Positions 43,744-53,679 are shown, numbered from the stretch's first letter. The stretch: 64,000 nt of DNA from Paracoccus alcaliphilus (GCF_028553725.1 NZ_CP067124.1:1622001-1686000); one strand, 5' to 3'. The notes: generated from the letters alone by a model not told the origin. Translations and numbers: made by a program.

Positions 43744-43782
43744 CATTGCGAAGCAGTGTCCAATTCGAGCCCCCGCAACCAA
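43744..43782 (+). repeat. 39-bp direct repeat, right copy (att-like, tRNA 3'-end-like)
   Basis: Identical over 39 bp to 14671-14709 and in the same orientation, with partly conserved flank GAGATTGAGCGC to its left (left copy: GAGTTTGAGCGC). Sequence diverges completely after the CCA-like end. With the left copy it brackets 29.1 kb. Confidence 0.65.
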
Positions 43783-43854
43783 TCACGACCTCAACTGCCG
43801 AGGAGGAAGCCGCCACGATGATGGTTCTCCGCTGACCTGGCAGCAGGCGATGGT

Positions 43855-44139
43855 GACCTTTGGCTGTTCCTTGGCATCGCGCTGTTCGGGCTGGGCATCG
43901 GCAACGCCACATCCTTGCCGCCGCTGATCGCGCAGCAGGAGTTTTCTCCGTCTGCGACCGCCCGCGTGGTGCCGCTGATCGTCGCCATCGGTCAGGCGGG
44001 CTATGCCTTTGCACCAGCGGCGTTCGACTTGCTGCGTACCAATGGAGGTGCCGATGTTGGCGGAACCGAAACGCTGTTCCTCTGTGCCGCCGCCATTCAG
44101 ATGGCTGCGATCGGTTGCATGCTTGCCGGGCGAGGCTGA
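43855..44139 (+). pseudogene. C-terminal fragment of an MFS transporter
   Basis: About 95 residues (LGIALFGLGIGNATSLPPLIAQ, then VVPLIVAIGQAGYAFAPAAFDLLR, then a last hydrophobic segment ending MLAGRG) match the last three membrane segments of Major Facilitator proteins. The rest of the gene is missing; upstream is the direct repeat. This suggests the chromosomal gene was broken when the neighbouring island was inserted or rearranged. Confidence 0.6.
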
Positions 44140-44429
44140 TGTCGGGTTGTCCAGGACCAAAGGTAAACAGGGTCGGGGACGTATGGGGATGCAGCGCGAG
44201 GCCCGGCCCAGAACCGCTCGTCGGACGCACCCCATGCTGCGTGGCCGCATTCTCCGAAGCTGCCATTCGACTGGCGCCGCGGCGAAATCCTGACCGGAAT
44301 CGCCGCTCTATGGGACGGAACGGGCCTTCAATGGCTGGTCTTGGCAACCCTTTATCGGCGTCCGGCACCTGCCTGCTGTCATTCAGCGTGATGGTGTCGT
44401 AGTGATGGCAAAACGATTCAGGTCAGGCA

Positions 44430-44708
44430 ATGCGAACTCATTTTGCTGCTCTTCTCGCTCTCATGGTCGCCACCGGATGCGCGGTCGGTTCTGGTGCAGT
44501 GGTCAAGGGCGTCGGGCCAGATGATCTCCTGAAGCTTCGCGAAGGCCCTGGCCTCAACCACAACATCATCATCGGCCTGCCCGACGGAACGCGCCTCACC
44601 CGTCAGAACTGCGTGGCGAATAACGGCAAGGTTTGGTGCAGAGTCTCGCTCACCGACAGGCCTGGCATTTCGGGTTACGTTTCAGCGGATTATCTGGCGC
44701 ATCGCTGA
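44430..44708 (+). CDS. Small SH3-domain lipoprotein
   Basis: A 92-residue protein with a lipoprotein signal (hydrophobic stretch ending VATG-C17) and a bacterial SH3-like domain (LLKLREGPGLNHNIIIGLPDGTRL, then WCRVSLTDRPGISGYVSADYLA). Such proteins are anchored to the envelope and may contact peptidoglycan. Cysteines near residues 61 and 70 could form a disulphide. It stands alone, with unassigned sequence on both sides. Confidence 0.72.
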   Translation: MRTHFAALLALMVATGCAVGSGAVVKGVGPDDLLKLREGPGLNHNIIIGLPDGTRLTRQNCVANNGKVWCRVSLTDRPGISGYVSADYLAHR

Positions 44709-44942
44709 CAGCAATATGGTCGACCCGAAGCTGCCAGTCAGGTGCAAACTTCGCTGCGATGCCGCGTTCCATGAGGCTGCCGCTCAAGCGCCGTGCAGCG
44801 ACGTTCTCGCCGAGCTGGTAGCGATGCGGTCAAAGCGGCCAATAGGCAGACTATGGGCAACGTGGACGACAAGGCGTGGCAGGCTGTTAATATCAGAATG
44901 ATTTTTACGCCCTGCGCGTAATAAATCCGATGGAGACCCACC

Positions 44943-45215
44943 GTGACCCTCTACCAGAAGGCGTGGCTTTTTGCCGGCTGGACTGTTCTGTTCCTGTTGG
45001 TCATTGCCGCTCTTCCATCTTCGATAGGCTCCGGCTCGATTACTGCACTGGCAATAATCTGGCTGGCCCATGGCGGGGTCGCGCTATTCGTATTCGTGTG
45101 CCCGGACTGTGGTCTTTCGTTGTTCCGCGGCGGGTTCGGCTTGCTAGCGACGAACCAGCCTTGGCCCCGTCGGTGCTGCGGTGCGTGCGGCAGGGATCAT
45201 GGTCGCAAGGCGTAG
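44943..45215 (+). CDS. Small membrane protein with zinc-ribbon-like cysteines
   Basis: A 90-residue protein starting at GTG 44943 behind GGAGACCCACC. Two hydrophobic segments (WLFAGWTVLFLLVIAAL and ITALAIIWLAHGGVALFVFV) are followed by two cysteine pairs, CPDCG and CCGACG, spaced like a zinc ribbon. I do not recognise the family. The gaps on both sides (234 and 162 bp) show nothing else. Confidence 0.55.
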   Translation: MTLYQKAWLFAGWTVLFLLVIAALPSSIGSGSITALAIIWLAHGGVALFVFVCPDCGLSLFRGGFGLLATNQPWPRRCCGACGRDHGRKA

Positions 45216-45377
45216 GGCTCTTCGCGTCAATCTGCGGGCAACATCTGGGGGCTGCTGAATTCGAGCCTGGGGCCGCCCACAGGTGAGGCGCGGACCGCGT
45301 GGCGAGGCCACCATTGGCAGTCGGAGATCATTGGCGTAACAGGCACACGGAACCCGCTGGCAACAGGATCAATAATA

Positions 45378-45806
45378 ATGAAAATCTACGCATCCGCAGG
45401 ATCCTTGTCGCGCGTACACCGTGCAACCTTGGGCATTTTCGCCAGTCTATGTCCCATTGTCGCCTCTCCGGCTCATGGGGACGTTATTTCTACGATCCAG
45501 ACGCCGCCAAGCCAGGTCATTGAAGACCTGTCCACGTCTGAAACCCTGTACGAGCTTTCGCTGGCGAATCTCATTGCCACCAACTGCGAAATCGAAGGCG
45601 TGAAGGCCGGGGACGCCGCGCTGATCGCTGGTACGGCTCAAACCGTTGCCAGTCACATGGGCCTGAGCGTCGACGATTACTTTTCGACCTATCTTCAGCC
45701 TGCGCTGCAGGAAATCAGTGCGCCTGATGCCTGTGAAAAACATGCTGAGACAACGCGGGACATTGCCCTGAAGCTCCAGGAACTTGGCGGATCTGTCATC
45801 GAGTAG
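45378..45806 (+). CDS. Hypothetical exported protein
   Basis: A 142-residue protein with a probable signal peptide (ATLGIFASLCPIVASPAHG) and a mature, mostly helical domain with two cysteines (TNCEIEGV and PDACEKHAE) that could pair. It is not recognised. The ATG at 45378 has no strong ribosome site, so confidence in the start is moderate. Confidence 0.5.
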   Translation: MKIYASAGSLSRVHRATLGIFASLCPIVASPAHGDVISTIQTPPSQVIEDLSTSETLYELSLANLIATNCEIEGVKAGDAALIAGTAQTVASHMGLSVDDYFSTYLQPALQEISAPDACEKHAETTRDIALKLQELGGSVIE

Positions 45807-45991
45807 TGACCGGCCGCTCGGGACTCGAAATGTTACGCTGCAGATCACCGACATCACCACATCGCTGGCGAATCACGTGGGTTTGCCTCATGGCGAGGTT
45901 TGCCCGAACCGGTCATCCATGCTTGTTGCAGCGTGACATGTGAGGCACTGTCGGCGCCGCAGCACAGGAACCAGGCTCAGATACCACGACA

Positions 45992-47428
45992 ATGTCCAGA
46001 AAGACCCTGAACAAGGCGAACCTCGAAAAGCTGGGGGCGGAAAAGCTCGCGGCTCTGGTCATCGACCTGGTGCAGGGCAGTGCAGCCCTGCAGCGTCGTG
46101 CGCGGATGGAACTCAGCGCCGCCCAGGGCCCGAAGGAGGTCGCCGCCGATATCCGCAAGCGGTTCGCTTCGCTCCGACGCTCATCCAGCTTCGTCGACTG
46201 GAGCAAGCAGCGGGCGCTGGTCAAGGACCTCAACGGCTTGCTGGGGATGATCGAGGCCACGATCGCGCCGCATGATGCCGATGAGGCATTCGAACTGCTC
46301 TGGTCCTTCCTGCAACTGGCCCCGTCTATTCATGAGCGCACGGATGACAGCAACGGATCGGTCGGCGATGTCATGGGAGAGGCCGTGGACATCATCTCGA
46401 AGCTGTCGCCCAGGATCTCCGTGAACCCCAGCGTGCTGGCGGAGAGGATCCTCGATGCCGTCGCCGAGGCAGGCTATGGCGAGTTCGACGGCATCATTCC
46501 GGTGATGGCGGACGCGCTCGGCCCGGAGGGCCTCGAACATCTCAAGCGGATCACCGAGGCATGGGCGGCGACGCCCGCCAGCGAACATGAGCTGGCGAGA
46601 TATCAGGGCTTCGGCCTTTCGTTCTCTCCCGAAGACAGCGTTCAGCGCAGCAAGCAAAGCACAAGGTCGATCGTCCTCGCGGATGTCGCCGACGCACAGG
46701 GCGATGTCGACGCCTATATGGCCCGGTATTCTGCGGAACAGCTGACTTACGGCACCATCGCGCCCGATGTTGCCCGCAGATTGCTTGATGCGAGCCGCGT
46801 CGACGAGGCCTTCGATATCGTCAATCGCGCCCGCGCTGCCGAAGACGGCAAAGCGTTCAGGATGTTCCGCTATGACCTCGATGAGGTCTATGAGGAATGC
46901 CTCGAGAAATTGGGCAGGTTTGATGAGCTCAAGGCACATCTGTGGGACACGTTCGAACAGATCCTGAGCGAGCGCAGTTTGCGGAAATACCTGCAATTAC
47001 TGCCGGACTTCGACGACATCGAGGCCGAAGAAAAGGCGCTCGGGCTTGCTGAAACCCACCCCCATCTCGGCGCTGCGATCGGCTTTCTGGTCGGCTGGCC
47101 CAGCCATGAGCGCGCGGCGCGGGTCGTGACGGCACGGGCGGACGAACTGGACGGAAATGCCTACCATATGCTCTCGACGGCAGCTGACGCTCTTCAGGCC
47201 AGATACCCGCTTGCGGCCACGCTGATGCGCCGGGCAATGATTCAGGACAGCCTGGATGGCGGGAAAGCCAAGCGGTACCGCTACGCCGCCCGCCACCTTG
47301 CCGAATGCCGGGCAAGCGAGCAGGTCATCGACGATCACGGGGGTTTCCCCACACATGAACAATTCGTCGCCGCACTCAGGCAGAAGCACGGGCGGAAGTA
47401 TGGGTTTTGGCAATTGGTCGATGGGTGA
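45992..47428 (+). CDS. DUF6880 family protein
   Basis: A 478-residue cytoplasmic protein. The N-terminus MSRKTLNKANLEKLGAEKLAALVIDL and the segment RKRFASLRRSSSFVDWSKQRALVKDL are characteristic of the DUF6880 family, common in alphaproteobacteria. The whole protein is alpha-helical with TPR-like repeats (for example VDEAFDIVNRARAAEDG) and no membrane segment. A function is not known. It stands alone, with a convergent SDR gene downstream. Confidence 0.75.
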   Translation: MSRKTLNKANLEKLGAEKLAALVIDLVQGSAALQRRARMELSAAQGPKEVAADIRKRFASLRRSSSFVDWSKQRALVKDLNGLLGMIEATIAPHDADEAFELLWSFLQLAPSIHERTDDSNGSVGDVMGEAVDIISKLSPRISVNPSVLAERILDAVAEAGYGEFDGIIPVMADALGPEGLEHLKRITEAWAATPASEHELARYQGFGLSFSPEDSVQRSKQSTRSIVLADVADAQGDVDAYMARYSAEQLTYGTIAPDVARRLLDASRVDEAFDIVNRARAAEDGKAFRMFRYDLDEVYEECLEKLGRFDELKAHLWDTFEQILSERSLRKYLQLLPDFDDIEAEEKALGLAETHPHLGAAIGFLVGWPSHERAARVVTARADELDGNAYHMLSTAADALQARYPLAATLMRRAMIQDSLDGGKAKRYRYAARHLAECRASEQVIDDHGGFPTHEQFVAALRQKHGRKYGFWQLVDG

Positions 47429-47534
47429 GGAGCGGCCCTAAGCGGCCGGTCCGCGTTGATGCAGCCCTACTGTGCGGTTTCTGCGAAGCAGCCAATCCGA
47501 CTCGGCGCGGCCTTTCCGGTTCGGCCTCCCTGGA

Positions 47535-48314
47535 TCACGCTGTCGGCACGGTTCCTCCATCGATCACATATTCCGTTCCGGTGATGGTGGTTGCGCGATC
47601 CGACGCCAGAAAGGCGATCAGATCGGCGATCTCGGCCGGTTTCGCGGGGCGGCCGAGGGGAATGCCGCCAAGGGCGTCCATGATGATGCGCTTGCCGCCC
47701 TCATAGTCGGTGCCCGCCTCCTGCGCCAGCCGTTCGGCCAGTCGGACCGAAGCCTCGGTTTCGATCCAGCCGGGGGCGACGCGGACCACACGTACGCCCT
47801 TGGGCGAAACCTCCTTTGACAGGCTCTTGCTGTAGACCGACAGCGCCGCCTTGGCGGCGGCATAACCCGTCGTTGCTTCGGGCAACGGCAGCAGGTGCTG
47901 GATCGAGGTGACATGGATCACCACGCCCGATCCCTGCGCGACCATCCCCGGAACAAGCGCGCGGTCCAGCCGGACGGCGGGCAGAAGGTTCAGGTTCAGC
48001 TCGGCCTGCCATTCCGCCTCACCCAGGGCCGCAACGCCGCCGCCGGGCGCAGAGGAGCCGCCCAGCATATGAACGATGACATCTACGCCGCCCAAACGGT
48101 TGCGCGCGGCCTCGGCCAGGATGTCGCATCCCTGCAGAGTGGTCAGGTCGGCGGCGACGAACATGTCATTGGGCAGGCTTTCGGGGCGGCTGCGGGCCGT
48201 GGTCAGCACCTGCGCGCCAAGGTCGCGGAACAGCGCCACGGTGGCCGCGCCCGCGCCCTGCGTGCCGCCGGTGATCAGGGCACGCTTGCCGTTCAGCGTC
48301 AGGAAGCCCGTCAT
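47535..48314 (-). CDS. SDR-family oxidoreductase
   Basis: A 259-residue short-chain dehydrogenase with [15 protein letters not shown] near residue 14, the catalytic Ser in HVTSIQHLL and Tyr-Lys in GYAAAK, plus YVIDGG near the C-terminus. Its ATG overlaps the stop of the NTF2-like gene. Both may be targets of the divergent LysR regulator. Substrate unknown. Confidence 0.86.
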   Translation of the reverse strand: MTGFLTLNGKRALITGGTQGAGAATVALFRDLGAQVLTTARSRPESLPNDMFVAADLTTLQGCDILAEAARNRLGGVDVIVHMLGGSSAPGGGVAALGEAEWQAELNLNLLPAVRLDRALVPGMVAQGSGVVIHVTSIQHLLPLPEATTGYAAAKAALSVYSKSLSKEVSPKGVRVVRVAPGWIETEASVRLAERLAQEAGTDYEGGKRIIMDALGGIPLGRPAKPAEIADLIAFLASDRATTITGTEYVIDGGTVPTA

Positions 48315-48634
48315 CAGCCGATCTCCAGATCGGTGATCCGATCGCCCGCCAGCCCGAAGGTGAAGGTCAGGACAGCCGGGCTGCCGGGGAAATCGCCGCT
48401 GACCCTTGCGCGGATCACCGCCTTGCCGGCCGTGTCGGTCAGGTCCAGGGGTTCGGCCCTGTGGCGATACTTCGCCCTGGCGGCCTGCCACCAGGCGCGG
48501 ATCTCGTCCGGGCCGCGATGGATGTGGCCCTCGTCATGGACGGTGGCCTCCGGCGCGAAGGCCGCGGCGAAGGCTTCCGCATCCTGCGGAGGTTCGGCGC
48601 TGAAATAGGTCTGGATCGGTGCGGGAAGCTTCAT
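48314..48634 (-). CDS. SnoaL/NTF2-like protein
   Basis: A 106-residue protein of the NTF2/SnoaL-like fold: [22 protein letters not shown], then [25 protein letters not shown]. Such small proteins act as isomerases, cyclases or accessory factors. ATG at 48634 has a ribosome site about 12 bases upstream. It is co-transcribed with the SDR gene and divergent from the LysR gene about 100 bp away. Confidence 0.8.
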   Translation of the reverse strand: MKLPAPIQTYFSAEPPQDAEAFAAAFAPEATVHDEGHIHRGPDEIRAWWQAARAKYRHRAEPLDLTDTAGKAVIRARVSGDFPGSPAVLTFTFGLAGDRITDLEIG

Positions 48635-48735
48635 GGGGAGCAGTCCTTTCCTTGCTGCCCCGGAACATAGCGCTCGACCGCCGCAATAATAATCGGGATA
48701 AACTGGCATCTGAGGATGACGGAATCGGGACAATT

Positions 48736-49641
48736 ATGGATACGGGACTGAAAGGACTGGAGGCGGTGCTGGCCATCGCCCGCCGGGGTTCGTTCCGGGC
48801 GGCGGCGATCGAGCTTGGCATGTCGACGACCGCGCTGTCGCATACCATCGGCCGGCTGGAGGCCGGCCTGGGCGTGCGGCTGTTCAACCGGACGACGCGC
48901 AGCGTGTCGCTCAGCGATGCCGGGCGGGATTTCGTCGAACGGATCGGCCCGGCGCTGGCCGAGATCCGTGGCGCGATGGACAGTGCGCGTTCGCAGCGCG
49001 AGACGCCATCGGGCTTGCTGCGCATCAACGCCTCGGTCCAGGCGGGGCGCGAGATCGCGCCGGTGGTGCTGGCCTTCCTGCGCCGCTATCCCGAGATGCA
49101 GGTTGATCTGGTGACCGAGGGACGGCTGGTCGATATCGTGGCCGAGGGCTTCGATCTGGGCATCCGTCCCGCCGATCTGGTGCCGCGCGACATGATCGCG
49201 CTGCCCTTGGGCAAGCCGCAACGATATGCCGTTGTCGCCTCGCCGACCTGGCTGGCGGCAAACCCGGTGCCGCTGACCCCCGCCGATCTGCCCGCGCAGG
49301 ACTGCATCCGCGTGCGCCTGCCGAACGGGGCGCTGTTTCGCTGGCCGTTCGAGCGGGATGGCGAGCAGGTTCTGGTCGACGCCAGGGGCCGCCTGACGCT
49401 GGACGAGGCCGCCATCGCCCGCGCCGCCGTGCTGGACGGGGCGGGCATCGGCTTCTTCATCGAACAGGATGTCGCCGACGACATCGCCGCCGGCCGCCTG
49501 ATCCGTTTGCTGGAAGACTGGACTCCGCCGCGCCCCGGCTTCTGCCTCTACTATCCCGGTCGGCGAAACCCGTCGGCGGGGTTCGCGGCCTTCCTCGCAA
49601 TGGTGCGAGAAAGGGCCGCGCGGATGGAGGTACGCGGGTAA
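48736..49641 (+). CDS. LysR-family transcriptional regulator
   Basis: A 301-residue regulator with an N-terminal helix-turn-helix ([24 protein letters not shown], then [15 protein letters not shown]) and a LysR substrate-binding domain. It belongs to the group that often controls a neighbouring oxidoreductase. ATG at 48736 gives the standard start. It is divergent from the NTF2-like/SDR pair. Confidence 0.9.
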   Translation: MDTGLKGLEAVLAIARRGSFRAAAIELGMSTTALSHTIGRLEAGLGVRLFNRTTRSVSLSDAGRDFVERIGPALAEIRGAMDSARSQRETPSGLLRINASVQAGREIAPVVLAFLRRYPEMQVDLVTEGRLVDIVAEGFDLGIRPADLVPRDMIALPLGKPQRYAVVASPTWLAANPVPLTPADLPAQDCIRVRLPNGALFRWPFERDGEQVLVDARGRLTLDEAAIARAAVLDGAGIGFFIEQDVADDIAAGRLIRLLEDWTPPRPGFCLYYPGRRNPSAGFAAFLAMVRERAARMEVRG

Positions 49642-49656
49642 CCCCCAGCTGACAGG

Positions 49657-50394
49657 TCATCCTGCCCGGGCCAGCGCGACGGCATCCGGCCCGGCCGGAT
49701 AATGCAGCCGGTCGGAAGCGTCATTCGCCGCCAGCCAGACCGCCTCGGCCACATCGCTTTCCTTCGTGGTCAAGGACGGGCTGGCGAAGGCCTCGAAGAT
49801 CGGGCGGGCGAAATCGGCATAGGGCTCGGGGATCATCTCCTCGATGGAGAAGTCGATGTTCTGCGCGAAGCGCGTGGTCGGGGCATAGCCGGGCTCTACC
49901 AGTTTCACCCGCACGTCAAACGCCCCCAATTCATGCGTCAGCGATCCGGTGAAACCTTCGACCGCCTGCTTGCTGGCGGTATAGGCGGCGGCCAGCGGCA
50001 TCGGCGCCAGCGTCACGCTGGAGGTGACGTTGACGATCACGCCCGAACGCCGCGCCCGCATCTGCGGGATTACCGCCTGCACCATCGCCATGGTGCCGAA
50101 GGTATTGGTCTCGAAAATCTTGCGAACGTAATCCATCGGCGCAGCCTCGAAGGCGCCGACCAACCCGATGCCGGCGTTGTTGACCAGCACGTCTATGGGG
50201 CCGGCGGCCTCGATGGCGGCGGTGATGCTGGCCGGGTCAGTGACGTCCAGCGTCAGCAGCCGCACGCCCTCGGGCAGCAGCCCCTCGCGCGGGGTCCGCA
50301 TGGTGGCGATGACATCCCAGCCCTGCGCGTGGAAATGGCGGGCGGTCTCGAACCCGTAGCCCGACGAGCTGCCGGTGATGAGGACGGTTTTCAT
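49657..50394 (-). CDS. SDR-family oxidoreductase
   Basis: A 245-residue classical SDR with TGSSSGYGFETARHF near the N-terminus, NNAGIGLVGAFE, Ser in NVTSSVTLA and Tyr-Lys in YTASK. It is about 100 bp from, and divergent to, an AraC-type regulator, a frequent pairing in which the regulator activates the SDR gene. The start ATG at 50394 is clear. Confidence 0.88.
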   Translation of the reverse strand: MKTVLITGSSSGYGFETARHFHAQGWDVIATMRTPREGLLPEGVRLLTLDVTDPASITAAIEAAGPIDVLVNNAGIGLVGAFEAAPMDYVRKIFETNTFGTMAMVQAVIPQMRARRSGVIVNVTSSVTLAPMPLAAAYTASKQAVEGFTGSLTHELGAFDVRVKLVEPGYAPTTRFAQNIDFSIEEMIPEPYADFARPIFEAFASPSLTTKESDVAEAVWLAANDASDRLHYPAGPDAVALARAG

Positions 50395-50493
50395 GGCGGT
50401 CTCCTGTGTGTTCTGGTTGACACGAGGGATGTAGCGCGCATGATCAGGACGATCATCAATCCTGAGTCTCAAATGAGTTTGCGATAGTCCTGA

Positions 50494-51399
50494 ATGCCTG
50501 ATCCGCTGACCCAGGTGATCGAACTGCTGCGCCCGCAGGCGGTGTTCTCGAAAGGGATCAGCGGCGCCGGGGCTTGGGCGGTGCGATATGTCGATTTCGG
50601 CCGCCCCGCCTTTGCCGCGATGACCCTCGGCAGTTGCCGCCTTGCTGTCGAAGGCGAAGACCCGGTGGTGGTCGAGGAGGGCGATTTCGTCCTGCTGCCC
50701 GCCACGCCGACCTTCAGCATGTCCAGCCTCGCGCCCGCGCCGGTGCAGCGCATCAACGCCAGGTCCGCGCCACCGCAGCACGAGGTTCGCCATGGTCGCC
50801 AGGACGGCCCGCCCGAGATGCGGCAGGTCGGCGGCTGGTTCACCTTCGGCATGCCCGACGCGGCGCTGTTGGTGACGCTGCTGGCCCGGATGATCCATAT
50901 CCGCGGCGTCCCCCGACTGACGCAATTGGTGCGGATGCTGGGCGACGAGGCCGCCCGGGATGAGGTTGGCAGCGAACTGATCCTGGAACGGCTGGTCGAG
51001 ATCCTGCTGATCGAGGCCTTGCGCGCCGCCCCCGCCCGCGCGACGCATCCGGGCCTCTTGCGCGGGCTTGCCGATCCGCGCATCGCCAGCGCCCTGCGCG
51101 GCCTGCATGGCGATATCACCCGGCCCTGGACCATCCCCGATCTTGCAGGCGAAGCAAGCATGTCCCGTTCGGCCTTCATCGCGCGGTTCACCCGGATGGT
51201 CGGCTCGCGACCGATCGAATACCTGACCGCCTGGCGCATGGCCGTCGCCAGGGACCTGCTGCGCCGCGGCGGCATCGCGCTGAACGAGGTGGCGGCGAAG
51301 GTCGGCTACGGCTCCGCCAGCACCTTCAGCACCGCCTTCAGCCGCCATACCGGCCAGCCGCCGGGGCGGTTCATGAAGGCAGCGGTCGGGGAAGAATAG
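50494..51399 (+). CDS. AraC-family transcriptional regulator
   Basis: A 301-residue regulator with an N-terminal cupin domain of the AraC_N/cupin_6 type (RYVDFGRPAFAAMTLGSCRL; EEGDFVLLPATPTFSMSS) and a C-terminal double helix-turn-helix (WTIPDLAGEASMSRSAFIARF, then EVAAKVGYGSASTFSTAF). It probably controls the adjacent SDR gene; the effector is unknown. Confidence 0.9.
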   Translation: MPDPLTQVIELLRPQAVFSKGISGAGAWAVRYVDFGRPAFAAMTLGSCRLAVEGEDPVVVEEGDFVLLPATPTFSMSSLAPAPVQRINARSAPPQHEVRHGRQDGPPEMRQVGGWFTFGMPDAALLVTLLARMIHIRGVPRLTQLVRMLGDEAARDEVGSELILERLVEILLIEALRAAPARATHPGLLRGLADPRIASALRGLHGDITRPWTIPDLAGEASMSRSAFIARFTRMVGSRPIEYLTAWRMAVARDLLRRGGIALNEVAAKVGYGSASTFSTAFSRHTGQPPGRFMKAAVGEE

Positions 51400-51619
51400 G
51401 AAAATCGGCCCTTTGTGGACGGTCGACCTCCCTCCATGCTTCTAGATGGAGTTCTTCGAATCAGCCGTTCAGGCGGTCCCGCAGCGAAGTCTTCACTATT
51501 ATGGCACCAAAGATCTCGCTTGACGTGAAGACCAACGTTTCCGGGACACAATGAAATTTCTATGGACAACGCCTGCCTATTCTAAGAAAAACTTCCACCT
51601 TCTCTGCATTGCCGAACCC

Positions 51620-53503
51620 GTGTCTAAACTGTTCCCACGACTTCGCCCTGTCGATCGAGAGACGCTGCCCTCCTTGCTGTCGCGTCTGGCGGCAAGCAAG
51701 GGCGTGAAGGCCCCCGATCTGGCGCTGGACATGGGGTTCTCCTTCAAACGGTTGCTGACCCAGGATGATGAGGCGCTGGAGCGCCTGCAAGGTTGGGGCA
51801 AGCTGTCCGATGACGAACTCGCCCAGCTTCGCTCCTGGACAGGTGCGCATGCCGGTAAGGTCACGACGCTGTTTCGTGGTGAGGTCTTCGGATCCCGGGC
51901 CCTGTGCAGCCCGGTGGTGCGTGGCTGTCCGATCTGCCTGCAAGAGGATTCGGCGGCGCATCCGGGTGATCCGCTGGCGGCCATGGCCATGCGCGGGCAT
52001 TGGCAGTTGCGCGAGGTGACCATCTGCCTGCGGCATCTTCACCCGCTGGTTGCCCTCTGGGAGGAGGATGATCCGGTGAAGCGGCTGGATATCCAGTCGC
52101 AACTCGGCAGGATTGCCGATTATATCCTCGACGGCTCGCTCCGGCAGTCGCAGCTGATACCGTCAACTTATGATGTCTGGCTGGATCATCGGCTGGAAAC
52201 CGGTGAGGATCCGACCCGGCTTGCCCGGCACACGCTCTATGCCGCCACGGTTTTCTGTCGGTTGTTCGGTGGTGAGCTGCTGCGCCCGCGGGACATCGGC
52301 TATCGGCAGGCCGAGGTGGATCTTCGCGCCGCGCAGGCGGCGGGCTTTGAACAAGCACGGCAGGGCGAGGCCGCGATCCGTCAGGCGCTGGAGGAACTGG
52401 CGGTGACGGCCAGCCGGGCACTCGTCGAGGCGCCGACAGCCTTCGGATGGCTCTTCGTCAAACTGAGCCATGATTATCGTGATCTACGCGAATTCGACAT
52501 CTTCCGGGATATCCTGCGCGAGGTCATCCTCTCGGTCTGGCCGGTCGCTGCCGGTGAATTTCTGCTGTGTCGCGAGGTGTCCGAGCGGCGCCTGCACTCG
52601 GTCAGAACCGCCTCTCTGGAAACCGGTGTCGGGGAAGTGGCGCTGGAACAGTTCCTGACCGAGGCAGGCGCTTTCACCCCGGGCGATGACCGACCGCGCA
52701 GCCGCAGGACCTTTCCCGCCAACATCTACGCGCCATTGCTGGCCGAGGTTGCGTCGCTGGTCACCGCCATCAGCTTGGCACAGGCCATGGGCGCGAGCAA
52801 GGGCGAGGTCGAGGCGCTGATCCGGGGAGGGGTTCTGACACCGCGAACACAAAACGCGTCGATCAAGCTGAAATGGCGGATCCAGGATGGTCTGGCCCTG
52901 AACGCCGAGTTGCAGGCGCTGGCGGTGCCGATCCCCTCAGGCGGGCAGGGATGGGAGCGCCTGCAGGCGGCGAGCGCCCGGGCGCATATGCCGGTCGGCG
53001 ACATCATCTCGGCCATCCGTGCGGGCGAGCTGCAGGTCGGCCGGGTGGCGGCAGACGAGGGCTATCACGGGTTCTCGGTCCTGAAGTCGTCGGTGGATCG
53101 TTGGCGGAAAGCCCGTGCCGATCACGCGATGCGCGCGGTTGACGCCTTGCCCGGCGTCATGTCCGCGGCGGAATTCGCACGCTCCATAGGCTTTCGGGAC
53201 AAGGGCCGGATTGAGGCGCTGATCGAGGCCGGCCATGCGGAGGCGCTGGAGACGCTGCATCCCGTCACCCGGCGGACACAGCTTCGGATGACGGAGGCGC
53301 ATATCGCCTCGTTCCACGAAAAATTCCTGACCCTGACCACCATGCAGACAGAAACCGGCCTTCACCGGAACTCGATTCTGTCGCTGTTGAGGACAGCCAG
53401 CGTCGGGGTGTTCGCTCCGGAGGGGCTCGATTTCGGCCCCATCTATCTGCGCCAGGAGGCGATGCCGGTCCTCCTCACGGCGTCTGGTAGGGAAAAGCGG
53501 TGA
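51620..53503 (+). CDS. tniQ: TniQ-family protein, orphan
   Basis: A 627-residue protein of the TniQ/TnsD family. The N-terminal segment LFPRLRPVDRETLPSLLSRLAASKG is typical, and a zinc-finger-like part follows (GCPICLQED about 35 residues ahead of ICLRHLHPLV). The C-terminal two-thirds contain helix-turn-helix-like segments (SAEFARSIGFRDKGRIEALIEAG; METETGL-type TMQTETGLHRNSILSLLRT). TniQ proteins choose target sites for Tn7-like or Tn5053-like transposons, but tniA/tnsB and tniB/tnsC are absent here. GTG at 51620 gives the family N-terminus; ATG at 51551 is possible. It ends 177 bp from the tRNA-Arg fragment. Confidence 0.72.
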   Translation: MSKLFPRLRPVDRETLPSLLSRLAASKGVKAPDLALDMGFSFKRLLTQDDEALERLQGWGKLSDDELAQLRSWTGAHAGKVTTLFRGEVFGSRALCSPVVRGCPICLQEDSAAHPGDPLAAMAMRGHWQLREVTICLRHLHPLVALWEEDDPVKRLDIQSQLGRIADYILDGSLRQSQLIPSTYDVWLDHRLETGEDPTRLARHTLYAATVFCRLFGGELLRPRDIGYRQAEVDLRAAQAAGFEQARQGEAAIRQALEELAVTASRALVEAPTAFGWLFVKLSHDYRDLREFDIFRDILREVILSVWPVAAGEFLLCREVSERRLHSVRTASLETGVGEVALEQFLTEAGAFTPGDDRPRSRRTFPANIYAPLLAEVASLVTAISLAQAMGASKGEVEALIRGGVLTPRTQNASIKLKWRIQDGLALNAELQALAVPIPSGGQGWERLQAASARAHMPVGDIISAIRAGELQVGRVAADEGYHGFSVLKSSVDRWRKARADHAMRAVDALPGVMSAAEFARSIGFRDKGRIEALIEAGHAEALETLHPVTRRTQLRMTEAHIASFHEKFLTLTTMQTETGLHRNSILSLLRTASVGVFAPEGLDFGPIYLRQEAMPVLLTASGREKR

Positions 53504-53679
53504 AATGACCGTGGCAGGCTTGAAATCCGGACACCAGCCAACTCACATAAAAATATCACTATAAATCAACGCAATATTCTGATCGATTCGTCGTTCTGGG
53601 GTTCGCGCTTGACAGGGGTGTGCACGAAAAACCCCGGAATCGTGCACTCTTATGCCTCGTTAGCAGCAGTTTGATTTTA
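53504..53679. other. Non-coding stretch between tniQ and the tRNA fragment
   Basis: This AT-richer stretch has no gene. It contains TTGACA (53610-53615) followed by an 8-bp inverted repeat, GTGCACGA (53620-53627) and TCGTGCAC (53640-53647), around ACCCCGG. This could be a promoter/operator or a transposon end. Nothing else is seen. Confidence 0.45.

Larger units (their letters stand above)
43664..44429. other. Gene-poor stretch with att-like repeat and MFS fragment
   Basis: After etfA no intact gene is supported for about 770 bp. The stretch holds the right 39-bp direct repeat, an MFS transporter fragment (about 43855-44139) and about 290 bp (44140-44429) in which I see nothing recognisable. 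Confidence 0.6.

Noticed and set aside
43855..44139. Intact small MFS-related gene
   Set aside because: Only the last three membrane segments are present and no proper start exists, so it is treated as a fragment.
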